From Hydrogenophaga intermedia (GTDB lineage: Bacteria > Pseudomonadota > Gammaproteobacteria > Burkholderiales > Burkholderiaceae_C), in the NCBI RefSeq assembly GCF_000723405.1, contig NZ_CCAE010000015.1:1-64000 (forward strand): a DNA stretch of 64,000 bases. The letters run 5' to 3'. Positions 47,754 to 55,462 of this stretch are shown here, piece by piece. Position 1 is the stretch's first letter. The number at the start of each line of letters is the position of its first letter. Under the pieces are notes generated by a model, which saw nothing but the letters and a program-made list of their open reading frames with translations, had not been told where the DNA came from and did no database searches. The translations under genes were made by a program, and so were the position numbers.

Positions 47754-48522
47754 CTTCCTGCCCGGCACCGTCACCCTCGTGGGCGCGGGCCCCGGCGACC
47801 CGGAACTGCTCACGCTCAAGGCGGTGCGCGCCATCGGCGCGGCCACCGTGCTGCTGGTGGACGACCTGGTGAACGAGGCCGTGCTGGAACACGCCAACCC
47901 GAACGCGCGCATCGTGCACGTGGGCAAGCGCGGCGGCTGCAAGAGCACGCCACAGGCCTTCATCGAACGCCTCATGCTCATGGCCGCGCGCGAGGGCGAG
48001 GTGGTGGTGCGCGTGAAGGGCGGCGACCCGTTCATCTTCGGCCGTGGGGGTGAAGAACTGGAGCACCTGCGTGCCGAGGGCATCGCGGTGCAGGTGGTCA
48101 ACGGCATCACCTCAGGCCTGGCGGGCCTCACCGCGCTGGGCGTGCCGCTCACGCACCGCGACCACGCGCATGGCGTGGTGTTCATCACCGGCCACGCCAA
48201 GCCCGGCGACGCCGGCACCGACTGGCCCACCCTGGCCGCCACCGCGCGCGACGCGAAACTCACCCTGGTCATCTACATGGGTGTGAGCGGGGCTGCGCAG
48301 ATCGAGGCGGGCCTGCTCGCCGGGCTGCCGGCCGATACGCCGCTGGCCGTGATCCAGCACGCCACCCTGCCTCAGCAGCGCCACACCGTCAGCACCCTGG
48401 GTGACCTGCGCGGCTGCATCGACCGCGAGGGGCTGGGCAGCCCCTCGGTGATTGTGGTGGGCGACGTGCTGCGGGGCCTGGCCTCGCTGCAAGCATCCAA
48501 GCCTGCCATTCGCGCGGCCTGA
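47734..48522 (+). CDS. cobA: Uroporphyrinogen-III C-methyltransferase (siroheme pathway)
   Basis: SAM-dependent enzyme making precorrin-2, the precursor of siroheme needed by NirB. The 262-residue protein has GTVTLVGAGPGDPELLTLKAVRAI at the N terminus, VRVKGGDPFIFGRGGEE in the middle and GITSGLAG later, all diagnostic for the CobA/SirA-type methyltransferase without the CysG dehydrogenase/chelatase half. The end is duplicated: a 12-base tandem repeat carries a second in-frame TGA right after the first. Confidence 0.95.
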   Translation: MKPSTPDFLPGTVTLVGAGPGDPELLTLKAVRAIGAATVLLVDDLVNEAVLEHANPNARIVHVGKRGGCKSTPQAFIERLMLMAAREGEVVVRVKGGDPFIFGRGGEELEHLRAEGIAVQVVNGITSGLAGLTALGVPLTHRDHAHGVVFITGHAKPGDAGTDWPTLAATARDAKLTLVIYMGVSGAAQIEAGLLAGLPADTPLAVIQHATLPQQRHTVSTLGDLRGCIDREGLGSPSVIVVGDVLRGLASLQASKPAIRAA

Positions 48523-48622
48523 CGCGCGGCCTGACGCGCGGGCGTCGTCCACTGGCGCACGCCTGCTCCATTTTTTTCAGCACCCGCCCTCGCGGTGGCG
48601 CGGCGATTGCTTGGTGTGGGCC

Positions 48623-49306
48623 ATGACATCGCTTGCCGCCCCACCCACGGGCACGCGCCCCGACACGGTGCCCGTCCACATCGCCGGCCTCTCCCTGGTC
48701 AACCTGGCCGCGCGCCAGCGCATGCTCTCGCAGCGCATGGTCCTGCAGACCGTGCTGGCCGCCCAGGGCGACGCCGAGCGCCTGCAGGCCGCCCGGCGCA
48801 GCCTGCAGACCTTCACCGAAAGCCAGCAGCACCTGCAGGCCACCGTCGGCCACCTGGAGCCAGCGGGTGCCCGCCGCATCGACGAGACCTACCATGGTGC
48901 GCGCGGCGTGGGCCCGGTGGTGCAGGCCTTCATGCGGCTCATGAACCAGGCGCTGGACCAGATCGAGTCCGGCAGCGCCCGCGCGCCCACCACGCTGGCC
49001 GAACTGGTGGCCCACACCGACCGCGTGCTGGACGCCCTGAACACCGCCACCACCGCCTTCGACGAGGTCGCCAAGGCCCGCGCCGACGCCATGATGAAAG
49101 AGCTCACGGGCATCGTCGGCGCCATCCAGAGCGTGGCCAAGGAAGCCAAGGTGGTGAGCTTCAACGCCCAGGTGATGGCCGCGCGCGCCGGCCAGCACGG
49201 CCGCGAGTTCGCCGTGGTGGCGAACGTGCTGTCGGACATCAGCACCGAGATCGACGAGCTGACGCGCAAGGCGGCCGTTCTGGCGGAGCGCAACGCAAGA
49301 CAGTGA
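48623..49306 (+). CDS. Small soluble P-box protein with a shortened chemoreceptor signalling tip
   Basis: A 227-residue protein with no membrane helix or signal peptide. Near the N terminus is the P-box motif LVNLAARQRMLSQR (25-38), the same type as in the receiver-ANTAR protein of this cluster and in the PilJ N-terminal domain. The C-terminal part contains a recognisable core of the methyl-accepting signalling domain (SFNAQVMAARAGQHGREFAVVANVLSDIS) but not the full length of helices. It may be a cytoplasmic nitrate-responsive adapter (inference). The ATG lacks a good ribosome site. It follows cobA by 100 bases on the same strand. Confidence 0.7.
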   Translation: MTSLAAPPTGTRPDTVPVHIAGLSLVNLAARQRMLSQRMVLQTVLAAQGDAERLQAARRSLQTFTESQQHLQATVGHLEPAGARRIDETYHGARGVGPVVQAFMRLMNQALDQIESGSARAPTTLAELVAHTDRVLDALNTATTAFDEVAKARADAMMKELTGIVGAIQSVAKEAKVVSFNAQVMAARAGQHGREFAVVANVLSDISTEIDELTRKAAVLAERNARQ

Positions 49307-49343
49307 ACCCCTACACTGCGGCCCATGATCAGGAGGCGGCCGC

Positions 49344-50471
49344 ATGCTCGACAAACTCAACCACCTCGCCGAAAGCCACGGCGCGCTGCGCCCCGGGCGC
49401 GGCCTGGTCACCGGGGTCATTGCCCTGGTGCTGGCCGTGCTGTGCTTCCTGGGCGTGCTGGCCTTCCACTTTCCCGAGTACCTCACCACGCCCGAGCTGC
49501 GCCGCCAGTACGACGTGGCGCTGATGCGCCAGATCCTGTTCTGGTCACTGGTGCTGGCCGGGGCGCTGAGCCTGGCCAACCTGGTCTTCCGTCGCGCGCC
49601 CTGGCTGGCCGGCGCGGCCTTCGCGCTGGTGCGGCTGAGCGCCCTGCTCGGTGGCCACGCGGTGGAGGTGGACCCGAACTTTCCCGACGACACGCCCTAC
49701 ATCGGCCTGGACTGGTTCATCCTCGACCTGCTGGGCTCGGCGCTGATCTTCATCTTCATCGAGAAGCTCTTCAAGCTGCGCAAGGACCAGCCGGTGTTCC
49801 GCCCCGAGTGGCAGACCGACTTCCACCACTTCATCGTCAACCACATGCTGGTGGGCTTCATGCTGCTGGCCACCAACCTGCTGGTGCACCGCCTGTTCGG
49901 CTGGGTGCCGGTGGACGGCGTGCGCGGCTGGATCGCCGGCCTGCCCTTCTGGGCCGGCCTGCCGCTGTGCATCCTGGTGGCCGATCTGGCGCAGTACTGG
50001 ACGCACCGCGCGTACCACGAGGTGCCGCTGCTCTGGCGCCTGCACGCGGTGCACCACAGCACCAAACACATGGACTGGATGGCCGGCTCGCGCCAGCACA
50101 TCCTAGAGACGCTCATCACCCGCACCCTGGTGCTGGGGCCGATGTTCCTGCTGGGCTTCTCCAAGGAAGTGATCGACGCCTACATCATCGTGGTGGGCTT
50201 CCAGGCGGTGTTCAACCACGCCAACGTGAGCGTGCGCCTGGGCCCGCTGCGCTACCTCATCGTCACGCCCAACTTCCACCACTGGCACCACAGCCAGGAC
50301 CAGGAGGCGCTGGACCGCAACTACGCCGCGCACTACGCCTTCCTGGACCACCTCTTCGGCACCGCCGTGAACAGCCCGAAGCTGTGGCCCGAGCGCTACG
50401 GCGTGCTGGGCGACTACGTGCCCAAGGGCTTTCTGCGGCAACTGGCCTTCCCGTTCACCTGGAAGGGCTGA
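49344..50471 (+). CDS. Fatty acid hydroxylase/sterol desaturase family membrane enzyme
   Basis: Integral-membrane non-heme diiron enzyme of 375 residues. The eight-histidine signature is complete: HRAYH, HAVHHS and HHWHHS, with further His residues between. Several membrane helices precede it (about residues 20-45, 60-80, 118-135, 165-185). Such enzymes insert oxygen into acyl chains or isoprenoids; the substrate is unknown. The ATG follows GGAGG. Three bases separate it from the next gene, so they form an operon. Confidence 0.88.
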   Translation: MLDKLNHLAESHGALRPGRGLVTGVIALVLAVLCFLGVLAFHFPEYLTTPELRRQYDVALMRQILFWSLVLAGALSLANLVFRRAPWLAGAAFALVRLSALLGGHAVEVDPNFPDDTPYIGLDWFILDLLGSALIFIFIEKLFKLRKDQPVFRPEWQTDFHHFIVNHMLVGFMLLATNLLVHRLFGWVPVDGVRGWIAGLPFWAGLPLCILVADLAQYWTHRAYHEVPLLWRLHAVHHSTKHMDWMAGSRQHILETLITRTLVLGPMFLLGFSKEVIDAYIIVVGFQAVFNHANVSVRLGPLRYLIVTPNFHHWHHSQDQEALDRNYAAHYAFLDHLFGTAVNSPKLWPERYGVLGDYVPKGFLRQLAFPFTWKG

Positions 50472-50474
50472 GCC

Positions 50475-51683
50475 TTGAGCGACAAGCCCTGGGACGCCAT
50501 CGTCGTCGGCGCCGGCGCCGCCGGCCTGTTCTGCGCCGGCATCGCCGGCCAGCGTGGGCGCCGCGTGCTGCTCATCGACCACAGCCCCAAGGTGGCCGAG
50601 AAGATCCGCATCTCCGGCGGCGGGCGCGCCAACTTCACCAATCGCGACCTCGACCCGCGCGCGCCGCAGAAGCACTTCGTCAGCGAGAACCCGAACTTCT
50701 GCCGCTCGGCGCTGTCGCGCTACACGCCCACCGACTTCATCGCCCTGGTGCAGCGCCACGGCATTGCCTGGCACGAGAAGCACAAGGGCCAACTCTTCTG
50801 CGACCGCTCGGCCGACGACCTGATCCAGATGCTGCTGCGCGAGTGCGAGGCCGGCGGCGTGACCCGCTGGCAGCCCTGCGCTGTGCAGGCCGTGCGCCAG
50901 GGCGGCGACGGCACCTACGAACTCGACACCGACCGCGGCCCCGTGCGCGCGCCCCAGCTGGTGGTGGCCACCGGCGGCCTGCCCATCCCGCAGATCGGCG
51001 CCAGCGACTTCGGCCTGCGCCTGGCGGCGCAGTTCGGCCTGGGCGTGATCGAACCCCGCGCCGCCCTGGTCCCGCTCACCTTCGACGGCGCCGCCTGGGC
51101 GCCCTACGCCGGCCTGGCCGGGCTGGCGCTGCCTGTGCGCATCGAGACCGGCGGCAAGAAGGAGCGCATGGCCTTCGATGAGGACCTGCTGTTCACCCAC
51201 CGGGGTCTGTCCGGCCCCGCGGTGCTGCAGATCTCCAGCTACTGGCTGCCGGGCGCGCCCATCCGCCTGGACCTGGCACCCGACACCGACCTGGCCGAGG
51301 CCCTGGGCGAGGCCAAGCGCCGATCACGCAAGCTGCTGGCCAACGAACTGGCCCAGTGGGTGCCCGCCCGCCTGGCCGACGCCTGGGCCGCGACGGATGC
51401 CGACTGGCAGCGCCCCGTGATGGAAACCGGCGACCGTGCCCTGGCCCGCCTGGCCGAGCGATTGCAGCGCTGGGAGCTGGTGCCCACCGGCACCGAGGGT
51501 TGGCGCAAGGCCGAGGTGATGCGCGGTGGGGTGGACACGCGGGCCCTGTCCCAGCAGACGATGGAATCGCGCCAGGGCGGGCTGTACTTCATCGGCGAGG
51601 TGGTGGACGTGACGGGCTGGCTGGGCGGATACAACTTCCAGTGGGCCTGGGCGTCCGCCCATGCCTGCGCGCAGGCGCTGTAA
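50475..51683 (+). CDS. NAD(P)/FAD-dependent oxidoreductase, HI0933/BaiN-like
   Basis: Flavoprotein of 402 residues with the dinucleotide motif VVGAGAAGLFCAGIAGQRG and the family marker KVAEKIRISGGGRANFTN near residue 45. The C-terminal signature GGVDTRALSQQTMESR...GLYFIGEVVDVTGWLGGYNFQWAWASAHACAQA ends the FAD domain. This is the TIGR00275-like family, largely uncharacterised apart from BaiN relatives. The start seems to be TTG at 50475, directly after the hydroxylase stop. Confidence 0.9.
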   Translation: MSDKPWDAIVVGAGAAGLFCAGIAGQRGRRVLLIDHSPKVAEKIRISGGGRANFTNRDLDPRAPQKHFVSENPNFCRSALSRYTPTDFIALVQRHGIAWHEKHKGQLFCDRSADDLIQMLLRECEAGGVTRWQPCAVQAVRQGGDGTYELDTDRGPVRAPQLVVATGGLPIPQIGASDFGLRLAAQFGLGVIEPRAALVPLTFDGAAWAPYAGLAGLALPVRIETGGKKERMAFDEDLLFTHRGLSGPAVLQISSYWLPGAPIRLDLAPDTDLAEALGEAKRRSRKLLANELAQWVPARLADAWAATDADWQRPVMETGDRALARLAERLQRWELVPTGTEGWRKAEVMRGGVDTRALSQQTMESRQGGLYFIGEVVDVTGWLGGYNFQWAWASAHACAQAL

Positions 51684-51687
51684 GCAC

Positions 51688-51768
51688 AAGCCCCCACGCT
51701 CCGCCGCGGCGCGGGTCGCTGCCCCCCGAGGGGGCTGAGCCGCCTTGGTGCGGCCCGGCGGCGGCTCG
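51688..51768. repeat. Dispersed GC-rich intergenic repeat of the Comamonadaceae type
   Basis: The stretch contains the string CACGCTCCGCCGC, then GCGGGTCGCTGCC, a perfect hairpin GCCCCC-CGA-GGGGGC (51721-51735) and GGCTGAGCCGCC. From memory, near-identical elements are scattered between genes in Acidovorax, Variovorax and Hydrogenophaga genomes. Only one copy is seen in this window. It sits between the flavoprotein stop and the rpsU promoter and may act as a transcript-end hairpin. Confidence 0.6.
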
Positions 51769-51794
51769 GCGGTAGCCAACGCGGCGGAAATGTC

Positions 51795-51800
51795 TATAAT
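51795..51800 (+). promoter_or_regulatory. -10 element of the rpsU promoter
   Basis: A perfect TATAAT lies 129 bases before rpsU in otherwise GC-rich DNA. No good -35 hexamer is visible 16-18 bases upstream. It implies an untranslated leader of about 120 bases. Confidence 0.5.
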
Positions 51801-51820
51801 CGCGGGCTTTGCTGGCAAAT

Positions 51821-51851
51821 TCCCGTCGGCCAATACTAGTTTTAGACGGGA
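51821..51851 (+). other. Hairpin in the rpsU leader
   Basis: TCCCGTC (51821-51827) and GACGGGA (51845-51851) form a perfect 7-bp stem around a 17-base AT-richer loop, near the 5' end of the predicted leader. It may be a protein-binding or stability element for S21 expression (inference). Confidence 0.35.
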
Positions 51852-51928
51852 CACTTCGCAGCCAAGAAGGCCGGGCCTGATCTTCCCCGCCATCCTCTGG
51901 CCGCACATTCTCAGGAATCGATCGATAC

Positions 51929-52141
51929 ATGACCACCATCCGTGTCAAGGACAACGAGCCGTTCGACGTGGCTCTGCGTCGCTTCAAGCGCACCATTGAA
52001 AAACTCGGCCTGCTGACCGACCTCCGCGCCCGCGAGTTCTACGAGAAGCCCACCGCCGAGCGCAAGCGCAAGAAAGCCGCCGCAGTCAAGCGCCACTTCA
52101 AGCGCGTTCGCTCCATGCAGCTGCCCAAGAAGCTGTACTGA
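51929..52141 (+). CDS. rpsU: 30S ribosomal protein S21
   Basis: Basic protein bS21 of 70 residues, full length. It begins [21 protein letters not shown] and continues [21 protein letters not shown] sequence to a typical basic tail ending LPKKLY. It binds the 30S platform and helps initiation. AGGAA lies 12 bases before the ATG, somewhat far. It has its own promoter and terminator, so it is a monocistronic unit. Confidence 0.97.
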   Translation: MTTIRVKDNEPFDVALRRFKRTIEKLGLLTDLRAREFYEKPTAERKRKKAAAVKRHFKRVRSMQLPKKLY

Positions 52142-52164
52142 ACGCCGCCGGCGTGTCCGGCCGA

Positions 52165-52198
52165 AAAGCCCGCTCCAGGACGCTAGAGCGGGCTTTTT
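52165..52198 (+). terminator. Intrinsic terminator after rpsU
   Basis: AAAGCCCGCTC and GAGCGGGCTTT form a perfect 11-bp stem around a 10-base loop, followed by more T residues. It lies 24 bases after the rpsU stop. Confidence 0.92.
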
Positions 52199-52259
52199 CT
52201 TTTGCCCTACCCTTTTTCTCTTGCGACGGCCGCGCGCCGCCGAACCACCGGAGCCCACC

Positions 52260-52706
52260 ATGAGCCTCAAAGTCCGCATCACCGACGACATGAAAGCCGC
52301 CATGCGCGCCAAGGAAACCGAGCGCCTGGCCACCATCCGCCTGCTCACGGCGGCGATCAAGCAGAAGGAAGTGGACGAGCGCATCGAGCTCGACGACGCC
52401 GCCGTGGTGGGCGTGATCGACAAGATGGTCAAGCAACGCAAGGACTCCATCGCCGCCTTCGAACAGGGCAACCGGCCGGATCTGGCGGCCAAGGAAGCCG
52501 CCGAGCTGGTGGTGCTGCAGGCCTACCTGCCCGAACGCCTGTCGGCCGAGGCGGTGGCGGCGGAGGTGAAGGCCATCGTGGCCGAACTGGGTGCCAAGGG
52601 GCCGGGCGACATGGGCAAGGTGATGGGCGCGGTGAAGACGCGCCTGGCGGGCAAGGCCGACATGGGGCAGGTGTCGGCGGCGGTGAAGGCGGCGCTGGCG
52701 GGGTGA
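52260..52706 (+). CDS. yqeY: GatB/YqeY domain protein
   Basis: Helical protein of 148 residues in the YqeY family, related to the tail domain of GatB amidotransferase and thought to bind tRNA. Typical segments: MKAAMRAKETERLATIRLLTAAIKQ and LGAKGPGDMGKVMGAVKTRLAGKADM. ATG 52260 follows GGAG by 6 bases. The rpsU-yqeY order is common in proteobacteria, and dnaG, often next, is not present here. Confidence 0.93.
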   Translation: MSLKVRITDDMKAAMRAKETERLATIRLLTAAIKQKEVDERIELDDAAVVGVIDKMVKQRKDSIAAFEQGNRPDLAAKEAAELVVLQAYLPERLSAEAVAAEVKAIVAELGAKGPGDMGKVMGAVKTRLAGKADMGQVSAAVKAALAG

Positions 52707-52740
52707 GCCGCGACGTGCCGCCGAGCGCAGGGCACGCCCA

Positions 52741-54450
52741 CTAGAAGCTGGCGCCCAACTGGAACCCCGCGACCGCGTGGGGCGTGCGGAACCCTTCGGG
52801 CTTGTGCACCGGCACGCCCAGGAACACGTCGTAATGCAGCGCGCGCCAGCCACCGCGCAAGCCGAGCACGGCGCCGGCCAGGCGCTGGCCCACCAGCCAC
52901 TGCGCGCTGGGGCCGCCCACGCGGCCCTGGTCCACGCCGGCGTAGAGTCGCTGGCCGCTGTCGCCCAGCAGCAGGCTCAGCTCGTTGCGCCACAGCCAGC
53001 CTCGCTCGCCAGTCAGGCTGCTTTCGCCGTCGAAGCCGCGCACGCTGTAGCGCCCACCGATGGCGAAGCGGTCTTGCGGCGTGAGTGGCGTGCGTTCACG
53101 CTGGCCGCGCCAGTGGCTGCTCCAATGCAGCCGCAGTCCCGCCAGCTCGAACGGCTGGGACCAGGCGAGGTCCATGCTGAACAGCTTGAAGCGTGATCTA
53201 CCTTCACCGAAAGGCTCTTCGGGCGCGGGCCGTGAGCCAAACGCACCGGTGCCGCGTTTGGCGGCGGCCCGCAGGTCGAGCTGCGATGAGCCGATCTGGC
53301 GGTGGTGCTCGGCGCCCAGCTCCCAGCCGCCGGTGCGCCGACGCTGCACCTCCACTTCCGTGTCGTCGATGAAACTGCTGGACTGGCGCGCGAACGCCTT
53401 GAGGCTGAGCGTGGTCTTGGCCACCGCGTCGCGGTGCAACAGGCGCGATAGGGTGATGTCCTGCTGCGCGCCGCGGCCGCTGTAGCGGTAGTCCTGCGTC
53501 AGGCCGGCCACGCTCTGGAAGTAGCGGTGGCGGCTGGCGTTGAAACCCAGCCCCCAGTAGCCCAGGGGCAGCGAGTAGTGCACGCTGGTGTTGCGCGTGC
53601 CGCGATCGCCCGGATCGCCGCCGCCCAGGTCGCGGCCCTGGGTGAAATAGAACAGGTCGTTGAGTGTCCACCAGTGGTCCACGCTGAGGGTGGCGCTGGC
53701 CTGATAGCGGCCAGTGGATCTGGCTCCGCCGTCGTCGAGAGACAGGTTCAGCCGCAGCGGAAAGGCCTGGCGCCACTGGATGAGCAGTTCGCTGTCGGCC
53801 GGCGACGCGCCGGGCACGATCTGGACGTCGGCCTCCACCGTGGGCACGCGGCGCAGGTTCTCCAGCGCCTGCTCGACGTCGCGCACGTTGAGGATGTCGC
53901 CCACGCGCGCGGGCACGGCGTTGAGTGGTGTGGCGCGCAACGAGGTGCCCTCCGCGAAGCGGATGGCGCCAATGCGCCCTGGCAGCAACGTCAGGGCAAG
54001 GGTGCCGCGGGAGAGGTCCTGCGGCTCCAGCATCACGCGCGAGGTGACGAAGCCCTGCGCCGTGAGGTGCCGCTGCGCGCGCGCCACCGCCACGGAGACG
54101 CCCTCGGTACCCAGGCAACGGCCGACGGCCGGGTCGGGTCCCTGCGTGAGCGCGTCCGCTACCCAGCCGAACGAGTCGGCCGCTTCACCGCGCACGCGCA
54201 CGCGTTCGATGGCGACGCACGGGGTTTCGGTCGCGGGCCAGTCCTGCCGGGGCGGCGCGGCCTCGGCACCGCCGAACACGTCGGTGCCGCGCTGCAGTGC
54301 CTCGCGCTGCTGACGTTCACGCTCGGCGGCACGGCGTTGTTCGAATTGGTCACGTTGGGCGGCGTCGGCGGGCGACTGGGCCCAGGTCGGACAGGACAGC
54401 AAGCTGGCGACGACGAGCGCCGGCAGCGAGACGCGTGCGGCAAGGCCCAT
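52741..54450 (-). CDS. TpsB-type outer-membrane transporter (ShlB/FhaC/HecB family)
   Basis: Two-partner-secretion pore: signal peptide (MGLAARVSLPALVVASLLSCPTWAQ), a Gln/Arg-rich N-terminal helix region, two POTRA domains (about residues 80-210), then a 16-strand beta barrel with the family motif RGFDGESSLTGERGW near residue 470 (VRGFDGE in the L6 loop) and a C-terminal Phe. ATG 54450 gives a clean signal peptide; an ATG at 54489 would add 13 residues. No TpsA exoprotein gene adjoins it in either direction, so the pore is an orphan here. Confidence 0.85.
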   Translation of the reverse strand: MGLAARVSLPALVVASLLSCPTWAQSPADAAQRDQFEQRRAAERERQQREALQRGTDVFGGAEAAPPRQDWPATETPCVAIERVRVRGEAADSFGWVADALTQGPDPAVGRCLGTEGVSVAVARAQRHLTAQGFVTSRVMLEPQDLSRGTLALTLLPGRIGAIRFAEGTSLRATPLNAVPARVGDILNVRDVEQALENLRRVPTVEADVQIVPGASPADSELLIQWRQAFPLRLNLSLDDGGARSTGRYQASATLSVDHWWTLNDLFYFTQGRDLGGGDPGDRGTRNTSVHYSLPLGYWGLGFNASRHRYFQSVAGLTQDYRYSGRGAQQDITLSRLLHRDAVAKTTLSLKAFARQSSSFIDDTEVEVQRRRTGGWELGAEHHRQIGSSQLDLRAAAKRGTGAFGSRPAPEEPFGEGRSRFKLFSMDLAWSQPFELAGLRLHWSSHWRGQRERTPLTPQDRFAIGGRYSVRGFDGESSLTGERGWLWRNELSLLLGDSGQRLYAGVDQGRVGGPSAQWLVGQRLAGAVLGLRGGWRALHYDVFLGVPVHKPEGFRTPHAVAGFQLGASF

Positions 54451-54567
54451 GGGGCAGAGGAAGGGGATGGTGGTTTTCACGGGCGGCATTACAGCCGCCG
54501 CTGCGAAGCACAACGGGAGGGGAGTACCCCGCCCGATGCGCCGCCCGACCCGCCACGCGCGGGCGAA

Positions 54568-55458
54568 TCAGCCCAGGATGAGCGTGGTGCCCGCCACCGC
54601 CAGCGCTGCGCCCGCCCACGCGCCCCACGCCGGGCGACGCCGGTACACCAGCCACAGCAGCGGCAACACCACGATGGGGGTGACCGACGACAGGATCGCC
54701 ACCAGCCCCGCCTGGCCGTGTTTCATGGCCTGCAGGATCAGCGTCATGCCCAGGGCCATGGCAATGGCGGCGCTGCCGAAGATCTGGCCCGCCTCGCGCC
54801 AGCGCATGGGCTCGCGCGAGCGCGCGATGCCCCAACCGCTGGCCCACAGCAGCGCGTGCGCCGCAAAGGCCGTGCTCATGCGCATGGCCGAGCCGGCCAC
54901 GGCGTCGATGCCACTGGCCATGAGCGGTTTGAGCATCAGCGTGGCCACCGACTGGCACAGCGCCGCCGCCAGCCCCAGTGCCACGCCCACCCACAGGTGC
55001 CCACGCGTCTGTTCCCAGGCGTGGGCCTCGTCGCCGCGCCGACCGCGCAGGATGGCCAGCATGACGCCCGCCACCAGCAGGCCGCTGCCCACCAGTGCCC
55101 AGCCCAGCAGCGATTCGCCGAGGAACATCCAGGCAAACACCGCGGAGAACACCGCGTGGGTGGCGAACAGCACGCCGCTGCGGCGCGGTCCCAGGCGGTT
55201 CATGCAGGCGAACAGCGCCGTGTCGCCGATGAAAATGCCGATGACGCCCGACAGCGCGAGCAGACCGAAGGCGGAAGCGTCGAGGCTGCGCCAGCCACCG
55301 CTGGCCAGCGCGATGGTCCACAGCAGCAGGGCAGCGAAGAACATGCGCCAGCGGCTGAATGCGATGGCGCCCAGGCGCTGCGCGGCGGGGGCCGAGAACA
55401 ACGCCGCGATGGCCCAGCAGGCGGCCGCCACGAGCGCGAGCGCCTCGGGCCGCAGCAT
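54568..55458 (-). CDS. EamA/DMT family transporter
   Basis: Ten-helix inner-membrane transporter (296 aa) made of two EamA repeats, each starting with helix pairs (first repeat LVAAACWAIAALFSAPAAQRLG; second from LWVGVALGLAAALCQSVATLM). The substrate is a small metabolite, not identifiable. It begins 4 bases after the pmbA stop and so shares its transcript. Confidence 0.88.
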   Translation of the reverse strand: MLRPEALALVAAACWAIAALFSAPAAQRLGAIAFSRWRMFFAALLLWTIALASGGWRSLDASAFGLLALSGVIGIFIGDTALFACMNRLGPRRSGVLFATHAVFSAVFAWMFLGESLLGWALVGSGLLVAGVMLAILRGRRGDEAHAWEQTRGHLWVGVALGLAAALCQSVATLMLKPLMASGIDAVAGSAMRMSTAFAAHALLWASGWGIARSREPMRWREAGQIFGSAAIAMALGMTLILQAMKHGQAGLVAILSSVTPIVVLPLLWLVYRRRPAWGAWAGAALAVAGTTLILG

Positions 55459-55462
55459 GTGA

